This document shows positions 7,679 through 16,708 of a stretch of 21,345 bases of DNA, piece after piece. The DNA is taken from positions 1-21,345 of the IMG/VR virus record IMGVR_UViG_3300048694_000658. The stretch is one strand, 5' to 3'. Every line of letters starts with the position of its first letter. The first letter of the stretch is position 1. A program made the translations under genes and the position numbers. A model generated the notes under the pieces. That model saw nothing but the letters and a program-made list of their open reading frames with translations, searched no databases and was not told the DNA's origin. This DNA is from a virus.

Positions 7679-9001
7679 ATGTCAGCAATTATCACTACAA
7701 AATTTCGTTATCAGACCGCACAGAACTTAATCAATGCGATTGGTGGTAATGGATCACAAGGTACAGAGAGCTATTATCTTTTTATTGGCAGAACTGAAAG
7801 TTGGTCAAATGACAATACACCACCAACACCTGCAGATTCTCCTAATAATGAAAATGATGCTCGTTATAATATGTTATCTCTTAAAAAAATTACATCTGGC
7901 TATATTAGTCACGTGATTCCAAGATATACATGGACTTCAGGACAAACATACTCTGAATATGATGACCAAGATGATGCATTGACCACAAAGCGTTTTTATG
8001 CATTCACTGATGATGATTTAACAGTATGGAAATGTATTAAAGCCGGTTCAGGTCCATCTGTGATTAAACCAACTACTGCGTCTACTTCAATTGGTAGTGT
8101 ATTATCTGACGGTTATCAGTGGAAATACATGTATACATTAACTGGTTCTGATATCGGTAAATTTACAACATCTACATTTATTCCAGTAAAAACGCTAGCT
8201 GCTAATGATAACTCTTATCAGTGGTCAGTACAACAAGCTGCTATTTCAGGCGGCATTCATAGAATTAAGATTGTAGATGGAGGATCTGGTTATCAATCTA
8301 AACCTACAGTCACAATTACAGGAAACGGAACTGGATGTACTGTTCAAGCTTCTGGTGTTACATTGACAAATGGCGTTGTCACAGAAATTTTAGTTAATAC
8401 TCCTGGTACTGGATACTTACAAGCAAATGTATCATTTACAGGTGGTGGTCCAACAGTTGCAGCAACAGCTCGAGCAGTAATTTCTCCAGCAGGCGGTCAT
8501 GGTAGTGATCCGGTTAAAGAGCTTGGTGGATATTTTGCAATGATTACATCAACTCTTGCTGGCGCTGATGGAAATGGTGATTTCATTGTTGATTCTGGTT
8601 TCCGTCAAATTGGTATCATGCGTAATCCAATAGATACTGCTACTAGTGCAATCGCTACAGGCACAACATATTCAGCTTGTAAAAAGATTACTGTAAATAA
8701 TGTTGCAGGTGGTACTTTTGCACACTACACAACTTTAATTGGTAATACATCTACTGCAAATGCAAAGATCGATTCTGTTAGCGGTAATGTATTGTACATT
8801 CATCAAAATAGCGGTACAGGATTTACAAATTTCCAAGTCGGCGAAACAGTACATGTTGGTACAGTAACAGCAACAGTTGCATCAATTACACAACCAGAGA
8901 TTAATCTATCATCTGGAGAAGTATTATACATTGAAAACATTTCGCCAGTAACACGAAATGTTAATCAAACAGAAGATATCAGATTAGTTTTAGAGCTATA
9001 A
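7679..9001 (+). CDS. 8: Baseplate wedge subunit gp8
   Basis: A 440-residue protein of the gp8 family (T4 gp8 is 334 aa), a wedge component that bridges gp7, gp6 and gp10. The start (SAIITTKFRYQTAQNLINAIG) matches T4 'RAIVTSKFRTEKMLNFYNSIG'. FIGRTESWSNDNTPPTP matches 'TFGRSEPWSS...PPYP', VIPRYTW matches 'VIPRRDW', DGYQWKYMYTL matches 'DGYVWEYLFEI', SGFRQIGIMRNP matches 'KGFRQISIITNP', and the end GEVLYIENISPVTRNVNQTEDIRLVL matches 'GEMIYMENRPP...DQTEEINILF' (adjacent pieces aligned). The extra length comes mainly from an inserted beta domain at residues about 195-270 with GGSGYQSKPTVTITG and GTGYLQANVSFTGGG half-repeats. A strong Shine-Dalgarno (AAGGA) is 6 bases before the ATG, and the gene has its own late promoter motif. 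Confidence 0.93.
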   Translation: MSAIITTKFRYQTAQNLINAIGGNGSQGTESYYLFIGRTESWSNDNTPPTPADSPNNENDARYNMLSLKKITSGYISHVIPRYTWTSGQTYSEYDDQDDALTTKRFYAFTDDDLTVWKCIKAGSGPSVIKPTTASTSIGSVLSDGYQWKYMYTLTGSDIGKFTTSTFIPVKTLAANDNSYQWSVQQAAISGGIHRIKIVDGGSGYQSKPTVTITGNGTGCTVQASGVTLTNGVVTEILVNTPGTGYLQANVSFTGGGPTVAATARAVISPAGGHGSDPVKELGGYFAMITSTLAGADGNGDFIVDSGFRQIGIMRNPIDTATSAIATGTTYSACKKITVNNVAGGTFAHYTTLIGNTSTANAKIDSVSGNVLYIHQNSGTGFTNFQVGETVHVGTVTATVASITQPEINLSSGEVLYIENISPVTRNVNQTEDIRLVLEL

Positions 9002-9016
9002 TAAAAAGGCAAAAAT

Positions 9017-12000
9017 ATGTCATTAACAGTTTTTTCACAAGCACCATATTATGATGATTACGATGCAGATAAACGCTATCTGCGCATGTTATTTCGTCCA
9101 GGTGTTTCTCTTCAAGTTAGAGAATTAAACCAACTTCAAACATATCTTCAAACTCAAATTGAACGCTTAGGATTACACCTTTTTAAAGAAGGTTCAATGG
9201 TAGTTCCAGGTCAAACTGGTGTTGATATTAAGGCTGTTTATTTAAAAATTGAATCAACTACTAACGGAGTTAACGTTAGTACATTCCTTTCACAGTTGGA
9301 AAATGCTGTATTTACTGGTGCTAGTGGAGTTCAAGCACAAGTACTTGCGTATAGTAACTCTGAGGGTACTGATCCAATTACATTATTTGTTCGCTATGTT
9401 TCATCATCTGCTAGCAACAATACAGTAAAAGAATTTAGTCCAGGTGAATTATTAACAACTATCATCAACACAGAAACATATACTGTACAAATTAAATCTC
9501 TTGCCAATGATCCGATTGGAATGGGTTCTCTTGCCTATATTCAAGCTGGTATTTACTTTATTAAGTCAGAATTTGTACAAGTTGATACAACGACGATTAT
9601 TCTTGACAAATACTCTAATACTCCATCATATAGAATTGGTCTTTTAGCACATGAAAATATTGTAACATCTAATACTGACGTTACATTAGTTGATAATGCT
9701 AATGGTTCTCCTAACGAAAATGCACCTGGCGCACATCGTTATCAACTATTATTAGAATTTATTAAGCTAGATTTAGATTCCACAACTGACCAAAATTTTA
9801 TTGAATTAATTAAAGTTGAAGGTGGAGTTTTACAATCAAAGGTTGATACAACAACTTATTCTGAACTAGCTAAAACATTAGCTCGTCGTACATTTGATGA
9901 GTCTGGTAACTATACAGTTCGTCCATTTAATTTCTCATTTAAAGAACATCGTAACAACGATCGTGGTACTTGGTCAGCTGCAACTGTTTACAAATATAAT
10001 GATATCGTAAAGTCCGGATCTAATTATTTTGTTTGTACAGAAAATGGTACTTCTGGTACAATTAGTCCTAGCACAACATTTAGTTCTACTAATCCATATC
10101 AAGTATTGTCTGATGGCGTTTTACATTGGAATTATACAAATCGTCCTCCATATAATCGTGGGTATAAGCGTCCTGAAGAGGGCGGCGATGAAGCAATGTT
10201 TGCTATGGGTATTGATGCTGGTAAAGCATATGTTCAAGGTTTTGAAATTGAAAAAATTGCAACTGAATTCTTGCCTATCGATAAAGCTCGTCAATATGAT
10301 CGCATTGAATCTGACTCTGTAAATATTAAGTATGGTAATTACATTTACCTTACAAACTTGTATGGTGTTCCAGATTTAACTGCATATCCAACTATCAAGT
10401 TATATGATCAAATGTTACCGTCTACCGGTGCGCAAAGTGCTGGTACAGGTAATCAGATTGGTACTGCTCGCTTAAGAGCAATTGAATATGATTCTGGTAC
10501 TCCTGGTACAAATGCTGTTTATAAAGCATACTTAGCAGATGTTACTATTTCAAGTGGTTATTCACTTGAGAGAAACTTAAAATCTGTATTCTTCGATTCA
10601 GGTACAACATTGAATAATATTGCAGCTGATGTTGTTGATATGGGTCAATATACAACATTGACTGGTACAATCTCTGCATCTTCAACTACTGTTACTGGTG
10701 TAGGTACTAAATTTTCAACTGAATTAAAGGTTGGTGATTACATCTATGCATTGAATTCAAGCGGCACATATGAAACTCGTCGTGTAACAGCTATTACTAA
10801 TAATACAGCTTTAGCAATTGCTACTGCATTTAGCGGTACAATCACTGGTGTAATCTTTAAACGCGTGATGTCTGGTGTATCTGATCCAAGTTATACTAGC
10901 TTATTATTCCCGCTTGCATATTCATTCATTCGTAAAGTTCGCGGTGGCACAAACGATGCTACTATTGCAACCAACTACACAACAACTCAGAAGTTTACAG
11001 CGACTACATCTAGTGGACAGACGTCTATCACTATTTCAGTGGGTGCGGCTATTGGTGTTACTACTGTTGGTACTGAATTTAACCCGGCTGCTAGTAAAAA
11101 TCAATTCATTGTTATTAATAGAACTACTGGACGTGCTGTTAATCCATCAGCAGTTACATTAGCCAATAACGGTGCAGATGCAGTAATTAGCGGTGTTTCA
11201 GCATCTTCTTCTTATACTGTTCTAGCACCAGTTCGTAAATCTGGTACTACTGCTCAAGAAAAGAAAAAGACTCTAGTTTTAAATGCAACGGCTGATTTCA
11301 CTAGTGCTAGTGCAGTTGCTCCATTAAAACTATCGCTTGGTCATGCTGATGGCTATCGTGTTGTTGCAGTTTTAATGCGCAAAGATGGAAGCTTCACAGC
11401 TTCATCTGATCCATCACTCACAACTGATATTACAGATTGGTTCTCATTTGACGATGGTCAACGTGATACATTCTATGATTTAGCAAGTATTACACGCAAA
11501 AACGGATATCCAAATCCAACTGGTGCTGTAAGAGTTGTGTTTGATTATTTTAGTCATACTGCTGGTAATGCTGGTGACTATTTCACTGTTGACTCATATG
11601 GAATTCCATATGAAAAAATTCCATATTATACATCAACTGTAGGCGTGATTGCACTTGCTGATGTAATGGATTTCCGACCACGTATTGATGATGCTGGTGC
11701 AACTTACACATCAACCGGCGCATCTGGTTCAGAATTACCTAAAGTAGGTTTTGAAACGATTGCAAGTTATTCATACTACCTATCACGTAGAGATAAAATT
11801 GCTCTAGACATTAATGGTAAGTTTTATGACATCAGCGGTACAGATGGATTAGCTCCACAAGAGCCAAAAGATCCATCACTTGACATGTTATTGGCTAAAT
11901 TAGCTGTTTCTCCATATACATTATTCCCAGATAAGGGATCAGTTTCTATTGAAGTTACTGATAACAAACGCTATACGATGCGTGATATCGGCAAGCTTGA

Positions 12001-15000
12001 TAAACGTATTGAAAACTTAGAATATTATACAGCTCTTTCATTATTGGAAACTGATACTAAGAGTATGTCTATCAAAGATGATGTTGGATTAGAACGTTAT
12101 AAAAACGGGTTTATCGTTGATAGTTTTAAAGGATCAGATCTTGGAGACGTGGCATCATTAGACTATCGTTGCTCTATTGATATGACTAATCAAGAATTGC
12201 GTCCATTCTATACAATGGATAACGTAAACTTAGTTGAAAAATATCAAAATAATAGTGATCGTATTGCTCATGGTTATCAGTTAACAGGTCATATCATCAC
12301 ATTACCATATGTTAATCAGGAATTCATTAAACAACCATATGCTTCTCGTACAGAAAATGTAAACCCATTTGCGGTGTTTACATTCTTAGGTCAGATGTCA
12401 TTAAATCCTCCTGGTGATGATTGGTTTGAAACAGATCGTCGTCCTGATGTTATTACTAACGTAGAAGGTAATTTCTCTGCTACTCAGTCAGCTCTAGAAA
12501 AAGCTGGAGCACTTGGTACTGTGTGGAATGCATGGCAAACTACATGGACTGGAGCAACACGTACTATCGATCGCTTAAAAGTTACTCGTGGATTTGATGG
12601 TACAGATTATGGTTTAGGTGGCGGTCGTTGGTCTGATCGTCATACATTTACTGCAGCTGAACTTGCAGCTATTGGTGGTAATGCTGTCAACTATGGACAA
12701 GATGGCGTTGGAGCTCGTGTCTTAACATATCAAACAACCGCTACAACTATTGGTCAAGCGCGTACTGGTATCACAACTACTATTGTACCAAAAACTGATT
12801 ATCAAGTTGTTGATGATAAAGTTCTTCAAACAGCAGTTATTCCATACATTCGTTCGCGTGATTTAGTGTTCGTATGTAGAGGACTAAAACCAAATGCACA
12901 ATTAAACGTATTCTTTGATGATACAAATATCGCAAACTATTGCTATCCAGCATCAAAGGTTGTATGTGTTAATAATGGATCCGTAGCATTTGATACAACA
13001 TCTAACGTTGGTGCTGCATCTGGAGATATTGGTCGTCAATTGAATGGTGCTCCTGAAACTGGTTATAATACTGGTGATGTTGTATATGTTTCTTCACGTA
13101 ATGGCACTGCATATAACTCACAAATCACTTCACCAGCGCGTGGAGTTGCAGTGTTGACAGAAAAATCAGTTGAAACTGGCGCTGAAGCCGTTTATCTAGT
13201 AAACGTTGCTGGTACATTCCAAGCTGGTGATACAATTAAGGGTTCAGTTTCTGGTGCGACATATATTATTCCAGCTGGAACAGCAAATATTACTGCTCAA
13301 GCAAAGGGTAGTACACTAAGTACAAACTTTAATGGTAACTTAGCCGGTGTATTTGCAATTCCAAATACTGATGCTGCGCGTTTCCGTACAGGTACTCGTG
13401 AATTTAGATTAACTGATAGTGCTACTGCTGATGGTCGTGATTATACTACACAGGGTCGTGGAAGTTATACTGCTAAGGGTATCTTAGAGACTAAACAACG
13501 TTCAATTAATGCTGTACGTAATGCAGAAGTTGTAACAGTTCCAGCATCTGAAGAACGCACTCAGGAAATTTTCTCTCCAGAACGTTTAGTTCGTGATACT
13601 GGTTGGTATGATCCTCTTGCACAGACTATCATGATTCAATCTTCAGGTGGTGCATTCTTAACAGGAGTTGACATTTACTTCTATACTAAAGATGCAAGCA
13701 TTCCTGTAAACTTGCAAATTCGTGAAACAGTTAATGGATATCCAGGACCTGGTATTCTTCCATTCTCCAAAGTTTCGTTAACACCAGATAAGATTAATAC
13801 ATCGCCTGATGCATCTGTACCAACCAGATTCACGTTCGAATCTCCAGTATTTGTGAATGATCAGGTCGAGCACTGTATTGTGTTATTGTCTGATTCGAAT
13901 AACTATCGTGTATGGATTTCTCAACTCGGTGAAAAGAATATCAATTCTGACAGATTTATTTCAGAACAACCATATACTGGTGTTTTATTTAAATCTCAAA
14001 ACGCTTCTACGTGGACAGCTAACCAAGAACAAGATTTGAAGTTTACTGTATATCGCGCAAAGTTTAATACGGCTGCTCAAGGTTTAGCAACATTTACTAA
14101 TGACATCATTGGGCCAGCAACATTAGATCGTAGCCCATTTAAGACAACTCTTGGTACAAACAAAGTTCGTGTGTTCCAGCGTAATCATGGTATGCCAGCC
14201 GGTTCATCAGTAATTATCAGTAACGTTGGAGCTGCAACATACAATGGTATTGTTACTACATCATCAACTGGTTTAAATGGTACATTTACTATTAGTAACG
14301 TCGAAGTTGATTCATATGTAATTACAGTATATACTAATGCTACTGCTACAGGTTTTGTTGGCGGAGATAACGTTGTAGCTACTGCAAATATTCCTTATGA
14401 TGCTATTCAGTTGGCAACTACAAACCAAGTGTTCTCTGATACTGCATTAGATTTTGGTGTAATTACGACTGACACTTCTTACAATAAAGATTTAGATACG
14501 TCGCCAATTATTCCAAACGAAACATTATATTTTACTTCAAGCGGATTAGTTGCTTCACCTATCAATCAAACAAACAGTTTACTTGGCGAAGGTAATAAAT
14601 CATTAGAAGTCGTAGCACATTTATCATCTACTAATGATGCATTATCACCAATCATCGATACAACTCGTCTATCAATGACTACTATCAAGAATAGAATTGA
14701 TAATCTTACTGTAACTACTAAGAACGTAGTTCAGTTAGATGACATTAAGATTGCAGATGCTGTATCTGGTATCACGTTTGATAGTGGTAATCCAACGAAG
14801 ATTTATATGCCTTCTGCAGTTCGTGGAAATGCAAAGGGTGTTGCGATTGGTAAATATGTTTCAGTATCTGGTACTACAAGTAATAATACGTCTACTCCAG
14901 TTCGTGTTGTTTCAATTGCAACCGATGGTTCATATATTGAAACAACTGGAACATTTACAACAGAATCTCCATCAACTGCAACAGTTACTTTAAAAGATAG

Positions 15001-15385
15001 CTATATTGCTGAAGATGCTCCAATCGGCGGTTCTGCAGTTTCTAAATATTTAACACGAGTTGTTAACTTAGAGAAACCTTCAACATTCTTGAAGATCATG
15101 TTTGCAGCTAATGTACCACCAACACTTGATTCAGATGTTGAAGTTTGGTATAAATTAATACCAACCGGTACAAATGGTGATATTAGCTTGTATCCATTCG
15201 TAAGAGCAACTAATGCTGTTAAAGGTATCAGAAAAACATCTAATACAAGCGAATTCGTTGATGTTGAATATGATCAATTAAACCTTCCAGCGTTTGACGC
15301 CGTTGTAGTTAAGTTAGTATTTAAAGGCGCAAACACTGCACAAGTACCTCGTGTGAAAGATTTGAGGATCATTGCTTGTGCTTAA
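9017..15385 (+). CDS. Giant DUF4815-type baseplate/fibre structural protein
   Basis: A single intact frame of 2122 residues. The N-terminus (QAPYYDDYDADKRYLRMLFRPGVSLQVRELNQLQTYLQTQIERLG, read in pieces) is the DUF4815 start common in T4-like marine phages and other myoviruses. Residues about 316-375 (GTWSAATVYKYNDIVKSG..YFVCT) resemble a small carbohydrate-binding-type insert with spaced aromatics. Around 915-1020 are YYLSRRDKIALDINGKFYDI and a helical KLDKRIENLEYYTALSLLETD, a family hallmark. Residues about 1450-1650 (FRTGTREFRLTDSAT, SPERLVRDTGWYDPLAQTIMIQ, GVDIYFYTKD) form the conserved C-terminal core. Such proteins occupy the gp9/gp10 position and probably connect the baseplate to the fibres, though the exact role is not known to me. 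The weak-to-moderate Shine-Dalgarno AAGG is 8 bases upstream. Long Thr/Ser/Gly-rich beta stretches fit a trimeric fibrous protein. Confidence 0.8.
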   Translation: MSLTVFSQAPYYDDYDADKRYLRMLFRPGVSLQVRELNQLQTYLQTQIERLGLHLFKEGSMVVPGQTGVDIKAVYLKIESTTNGVNVSTFLSQLENAVFTGASGVQAQVLAYSNSEGTDPITLFVRYVSSSASNNTVKEFSPGELLTTIINTETYTVQIKSLANDPIGMGSLAYIQAGIYFIKSEFVQVDTTTIILDKYSNTPSYRIGLLAHENIVTSNTDVTLVDNANGSPNENAPGAHRYQLLLEFIKLDLDSTTDQNFIELIKVEGGVLQSKVDTTTYSELAKTLARRTFDESGNYTVRPFNFSFKEHRNNDRGTWSAATVYKYNDIVKSGSNYFVCTENGTSGTISPSTTFSSTNPYQVLSDGVLHWNYTNRPPYNRGYKRPEEGGDEAMFAMGIDAGKAYVQGFEIEKIATEFLPIDKARQYDRIESDSVNIKYGNYIYLTNLYGVPDLTAYPTIKLYDQMLPSTGAQSAGTGNQIGTARLRAIEYDSGTPGTNAVYKAYLADVTISSGYSLERNLKSVFFDSGTTLNNIAADVVDMGQYTTLTGTISASSTTVTGVGTKFSTELKVGDYIYALNSSGTYETRRVTAITNNTALAIATAFSGTITGVIFKRVMSGVSDPSYTSLLFPLAYSFIRKVRGGTNDATIATNYTTTQKFTATTSSGQTSITISVGAAIGVTTVGTEFNPAASKNQFIVINRTTGRAVNPSAVTLANNGADAVISGVSASSSYTVLAPVRKSGTTAQEKKKTLVLNATADFTSASAVAPLKLSLGHADGYRVVAVLMRKDGSFTASSDPSLTTDITDWFSFDDGQRDTFYDLASITRKNGYPNPTGAVRVVFDYFSHTAGNAGDYFTVDSYGIPYEKIPYYTSTVGVIALADVMDFRPRIDDAGATYTSTGASGSELPKVGFETIASYSYYLSRRDKIALDINGKFYDISGTDGLAPQEPKDPSLDMLLAKLAVSPYTLFPDKGSVSIEVTDNKRYTMRDIGKLDKRIENLEYYTALSLLETDTKSMSIKDDVGLERYKNGFIVDSFKGSDLGDVASLDYRCSIDMTNQELRPFYTMDNVNLVEKYQNNSDRIAHGYQLTGHIITLPYVNQEFIKQPYASRTENVNPFAVFTFLGQMSLNPPGDDWFETDRRPDVITNVEGNFSATQSALEKAGALGTVWNAWQTTWTGATRTIDRLKVTRGFDGTDYGLGGGRWSDRHTFTAAELAAIGGNAVNYGQDGVGARVLTYQTTATTIGQARTGITTTIVPKTDYQVVDDKVLQTAVIPYIRSRDLVFVCRGLKPNAQLNVFFDDTNIANYCYPASKVVCVNNGSVAFDTTSNVGAASGDIGRQLNGAPETGYNTGDVVYVSSRNGTAYNSQITSPARGVAVLTEKSVETGAEAVYLVNVAGTFQAGDTIKGSVSGATYIIPAGTANITAQAKGSTLSTNFNGNLAGVFAIPNTDAARFRTGTREFRLTDSATADGRDYTTQGRGSYTAKGILETKQRSINAVRNAEVVTVPASEERTQEIFSPERLVRDTGWYDPLAQTIMIQSSGGAFLTGVDIYFYTKDASIPVNLQIRETVNGYPGPGILPFSKVSLTPDKINTSPDASVPTRFTFESPVFVNDQVEHCIVLLSDSNNYRVWISQLGEKNINSDRFISEQPYTGVLFKSQNASTWTANQEQDLKFTVYRAKFNTAAQGLATFTNDIIGPATLDRSPFKTTLGTNKVRVFQRNHGMPAGSSVIISNVGAATYNGIVTTSSTGLNGTFTISNVEVDSYVITVYTNATATGFVGGDNVVATANIPYDAIQLATTNQVFSDTALDFGVITTDTSYNKDLDTSPIIPNETLYFTSSGLVASPINQTNSLLGEGNKSLEVVAHLSSTNDALSPIIDTTRLSMTTIKNRIDNLTVTTKNVVQLDDIKIADAVSGITFDSGNPTKIYMPSAVRGNAKGVAIGKYVSVSGTTSNNTSTPVRVVSIATDGSYIETTGTFTTESPSTATVTLKDSYIAEDAPIGGSAVSKYLTRVVNLEKPSTFLKIMFAANVPPTLDSDVEVWYKLIPTGTNGDISLYPFVRATNAVKGIRKTSNTSEFVDVEYDQLNLPAFDAVVVKLVFKGANTAQVPRVKDLRIIACA
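15363..15368 (+). promoter_or_regulatory. Ribosome binding site favouring a GTG start at 15378
   Basis: The sequence TGAGGA lies inside the end of the 2122-residue gene. It is 9 bases before the GTG at 15378 but only 3 bases before the TTG at 15372, which is the first possible start in that frame. The spacing favours GTG as the real initiation codon of the small downstream protein. Confidence 0.5.
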
Positions 15386-15608
15386 AGTTAAAGTTGAGAA
15401 TGAAAGTAGATTAGTCAGAGATATGTCTTCAGGCGCTATCATTAACACAGATGATAGCGCACATGAAGCATATTTAAGACAACGCGAAAATTTACTTAGA
15501 TCTAAACAACAACTTGACCAGAATTCACAGGACATCCAAGATCTGCGAGGGGAAATAAGCGATATTAAGCAATTGCTAACTCAAATATTAGCAAATGTCC
15601 AGAAATAA
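15378..15608 (+). CDS. Small coiled-coil phage protein
   Basis: A 76-residue protein starting from GTG (MLKVKVENESRLVRDMSSGAIINTD). The frame can be extended two codons to a TTG at 15372, but the ribosome binding site fits GTG better. The first 28 residues, with KVE.E..LVRD..SGAIINTD, match a small conserved protein that I recall in the structural regions of marine T4-like phages. It is otherwise uncharacterised. Residues about 35-74 (RENLLRSKQQLDQNSQDIQDLRGEISDIKQLL, read in pieces) form a clear heptad-type amphipathic helix, so it likely oligomerises. It overlaps the end of the giant protein by 8 bases and lies 11 bases before the S74 fibre gene. A structural or assembly role at the fibre/baseplate junction is an inference from position alone. 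Confidence 0.75.
   Translation: MLKVKVENESRLVRDMSSGAIINTDDSAHEAYLRQRENLLRSKQQLDQNSQDIQDLRGEISDIKQLLTQILANVQK
15433..15460 (+). repeat. Perfect inverted repeat (10-bp stem, 8-base loop)
   Basis: GCGCTATCAT at 15433-15442 and its exact reverse complement ATGATAGCGC at 15451-15460 flank an 8-base loop. The stem is GC-rich at its base in an AT-rich genome. It lies within the 5' third of the small coiled-coil gene and codes for residues GAIINTDDSA. No run of T follows, so it does not look like an intrinsic terminator. It may be an mRNA stem that affects stability or processing, or a chance result of the conserved protein sequence. Confidence 0.6.
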
Positions 15609-15619
15609 GAGAGAACTAA

Positions 15620-16708
15620 ATGTCTGTTATCAATGTGAGTCTAGAAGATACATTTGAACAGTGGCGAGTTAAGACAAATGCAATTAGTTCTTTTGCTGGT
15701 GATCAAGCTTCTCTTCTAACAACCTCAACAAGTTTAGCTGCAGCTATTAATGAGGTGCGTTCATTCGCTCCAATTAGTGGTACAATAAACACGTATGGAA
15801 ATAATTTTTCTGTACAAATCGATTCAGTTGATGGTGCAGAACTTGTATTAGATCAGAACGGTAATCTTACACTTCAAGGTAAACTATACGCTGACTGCGT
15901 TGGCAACTTAATCGGTAATGCTGATACTACTACTAAATTAAGAACAGCACGTATTATTTCAATTACTGGTGATGCCACATGGAATATTACCTTTGATGGC
16001 TCTACAAATCAAAGCGCTGCATTATCACTTAATCCTAGTGGAGTTGTACCAGGAACATATACTAAAGTAACAGTTGGTGGTGATGGCCGCGTAACATCTG
16101 CGACTAATGCAAATCTAGCCGATATTACTGCTAGTTGTGGCTATACACCAGTTTCTACACTAGCTGGTTATAATGATCCATCTTGGATCACAGGTCTTAG
16201 CGGCGCAAAGATTTTAAGTACTTCTTCAATAGCTGTTACTAATGCAACTATTGGTAATAGACTATTAGTTGGTAATGGTTCACAGACTCAACCAAGTATT
16301 GGATTCTCTTCTGATACAAATCAAGATACAGGTTTGTATTGGTCAACTGAAGGTTACATCTGTTTTACTAATCAGGGTGTAATTAGTGGAGCTATTCAAC
16401 CTGGCGGTCACTTAGTTATGGCAGGTGACGTAGTTGCATATTCTGATATTAAATTTAAAAAGAACGTTGAAACTATTAAAGATGCATTAAGCATAGTTAA
16501 TAAAATGCGTGGTGTTTATTATGATCATGTTACTACTAATGAACACAAGATTGGTGTCATTGCTCAAGAAGTAAAGCAGCAAGCTCCAGAATTAATACAT
16601 ACAGAAGCAGATGGTACTTTAGGCGTTGCATATGGAAATATGGGCGCATTACTTTTACAAGCCATTAATGAATTGACTGAAAGAGTAAAAGCTCTTGAGG
16701 ATAGATAA
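15620..16708 (+). CDS. Tail fibre-like protein with C-terminal Peptidase_S74 chaperone domain
   Basis: A 362-residue protein. Residues 275-362 are the intramolecular chaperone of endosialidase type (Peptidase_S74): SDIKFKKNVETIKDAL, then MRGVYYD and KIGVIAQEVKQQAPELI, and a final helix (LLLQAINELTERVKALE). In this family the domain helps the fibre trimerise and then cuts itself off at the conserved Ser-Asp, here S275-D276. The rest is a beta-rich region: ANAKLRTARIISITGDATWNITFDG-like text around 110-135 (TTKLRTARIISITGDATWN), GVVPGTYTKVTVGGDGRV, and GFSSDTNQDTGLYWSTEG just before the chaperone. Both phrases are widespread in phage fibres. The N-terminus (LEDTFEQWRVKTNAISS) is a common attachment module for phage structural proteins. 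The stop overlaps the ATG of the Cys-rich gene (TAATG), linking the two in translation. Confidence 0.9.
   Translation: MSVINVSLEDTFEQWRVKTNAISSFAGDQASLLTTSTSLAAAINEVRSFAPISGTINTYGNNFSVQIDSVDGAELVLDQNGNLTLQGKLYADCVGNLIGNADTTTKLRTARIISITGDATWNITFDGSTNQSAALSLNPSGVVPGTYTKVTVGGDGRVTSATNANLADITASCGYTPVSTLAGYNDPSWITGLSGAKILSTSSIAVTNATIGNRLLVGNGSQTQPSIGFSSDTNQDTGLYWSTEGYICFTNQGVISGAIQPGGHLVMAGDVVAYSDIKFKKNVETIKDALSIVNKMRGVYYDHVTTNEHKIGVIAQEVKQQAPELIHTEADGTLGVAYGNMGALLLQAINELTERVKALEDR

Noticed and set aside
10029-11162. Out-of-frame + strand frames of about 95 codons inside the giant gene
   Set aside because: They are shadows of the 2122-codon frame, leucine/valine-heavy and without a credible start site.
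15314-15535. Reverse-strand frame of 73 codons across the giant gene/small gene junction
   Set aside because: It is covered by two + strand genes with better evidence, and the Cys/Leu/Ser-rich product has no recognisable features.
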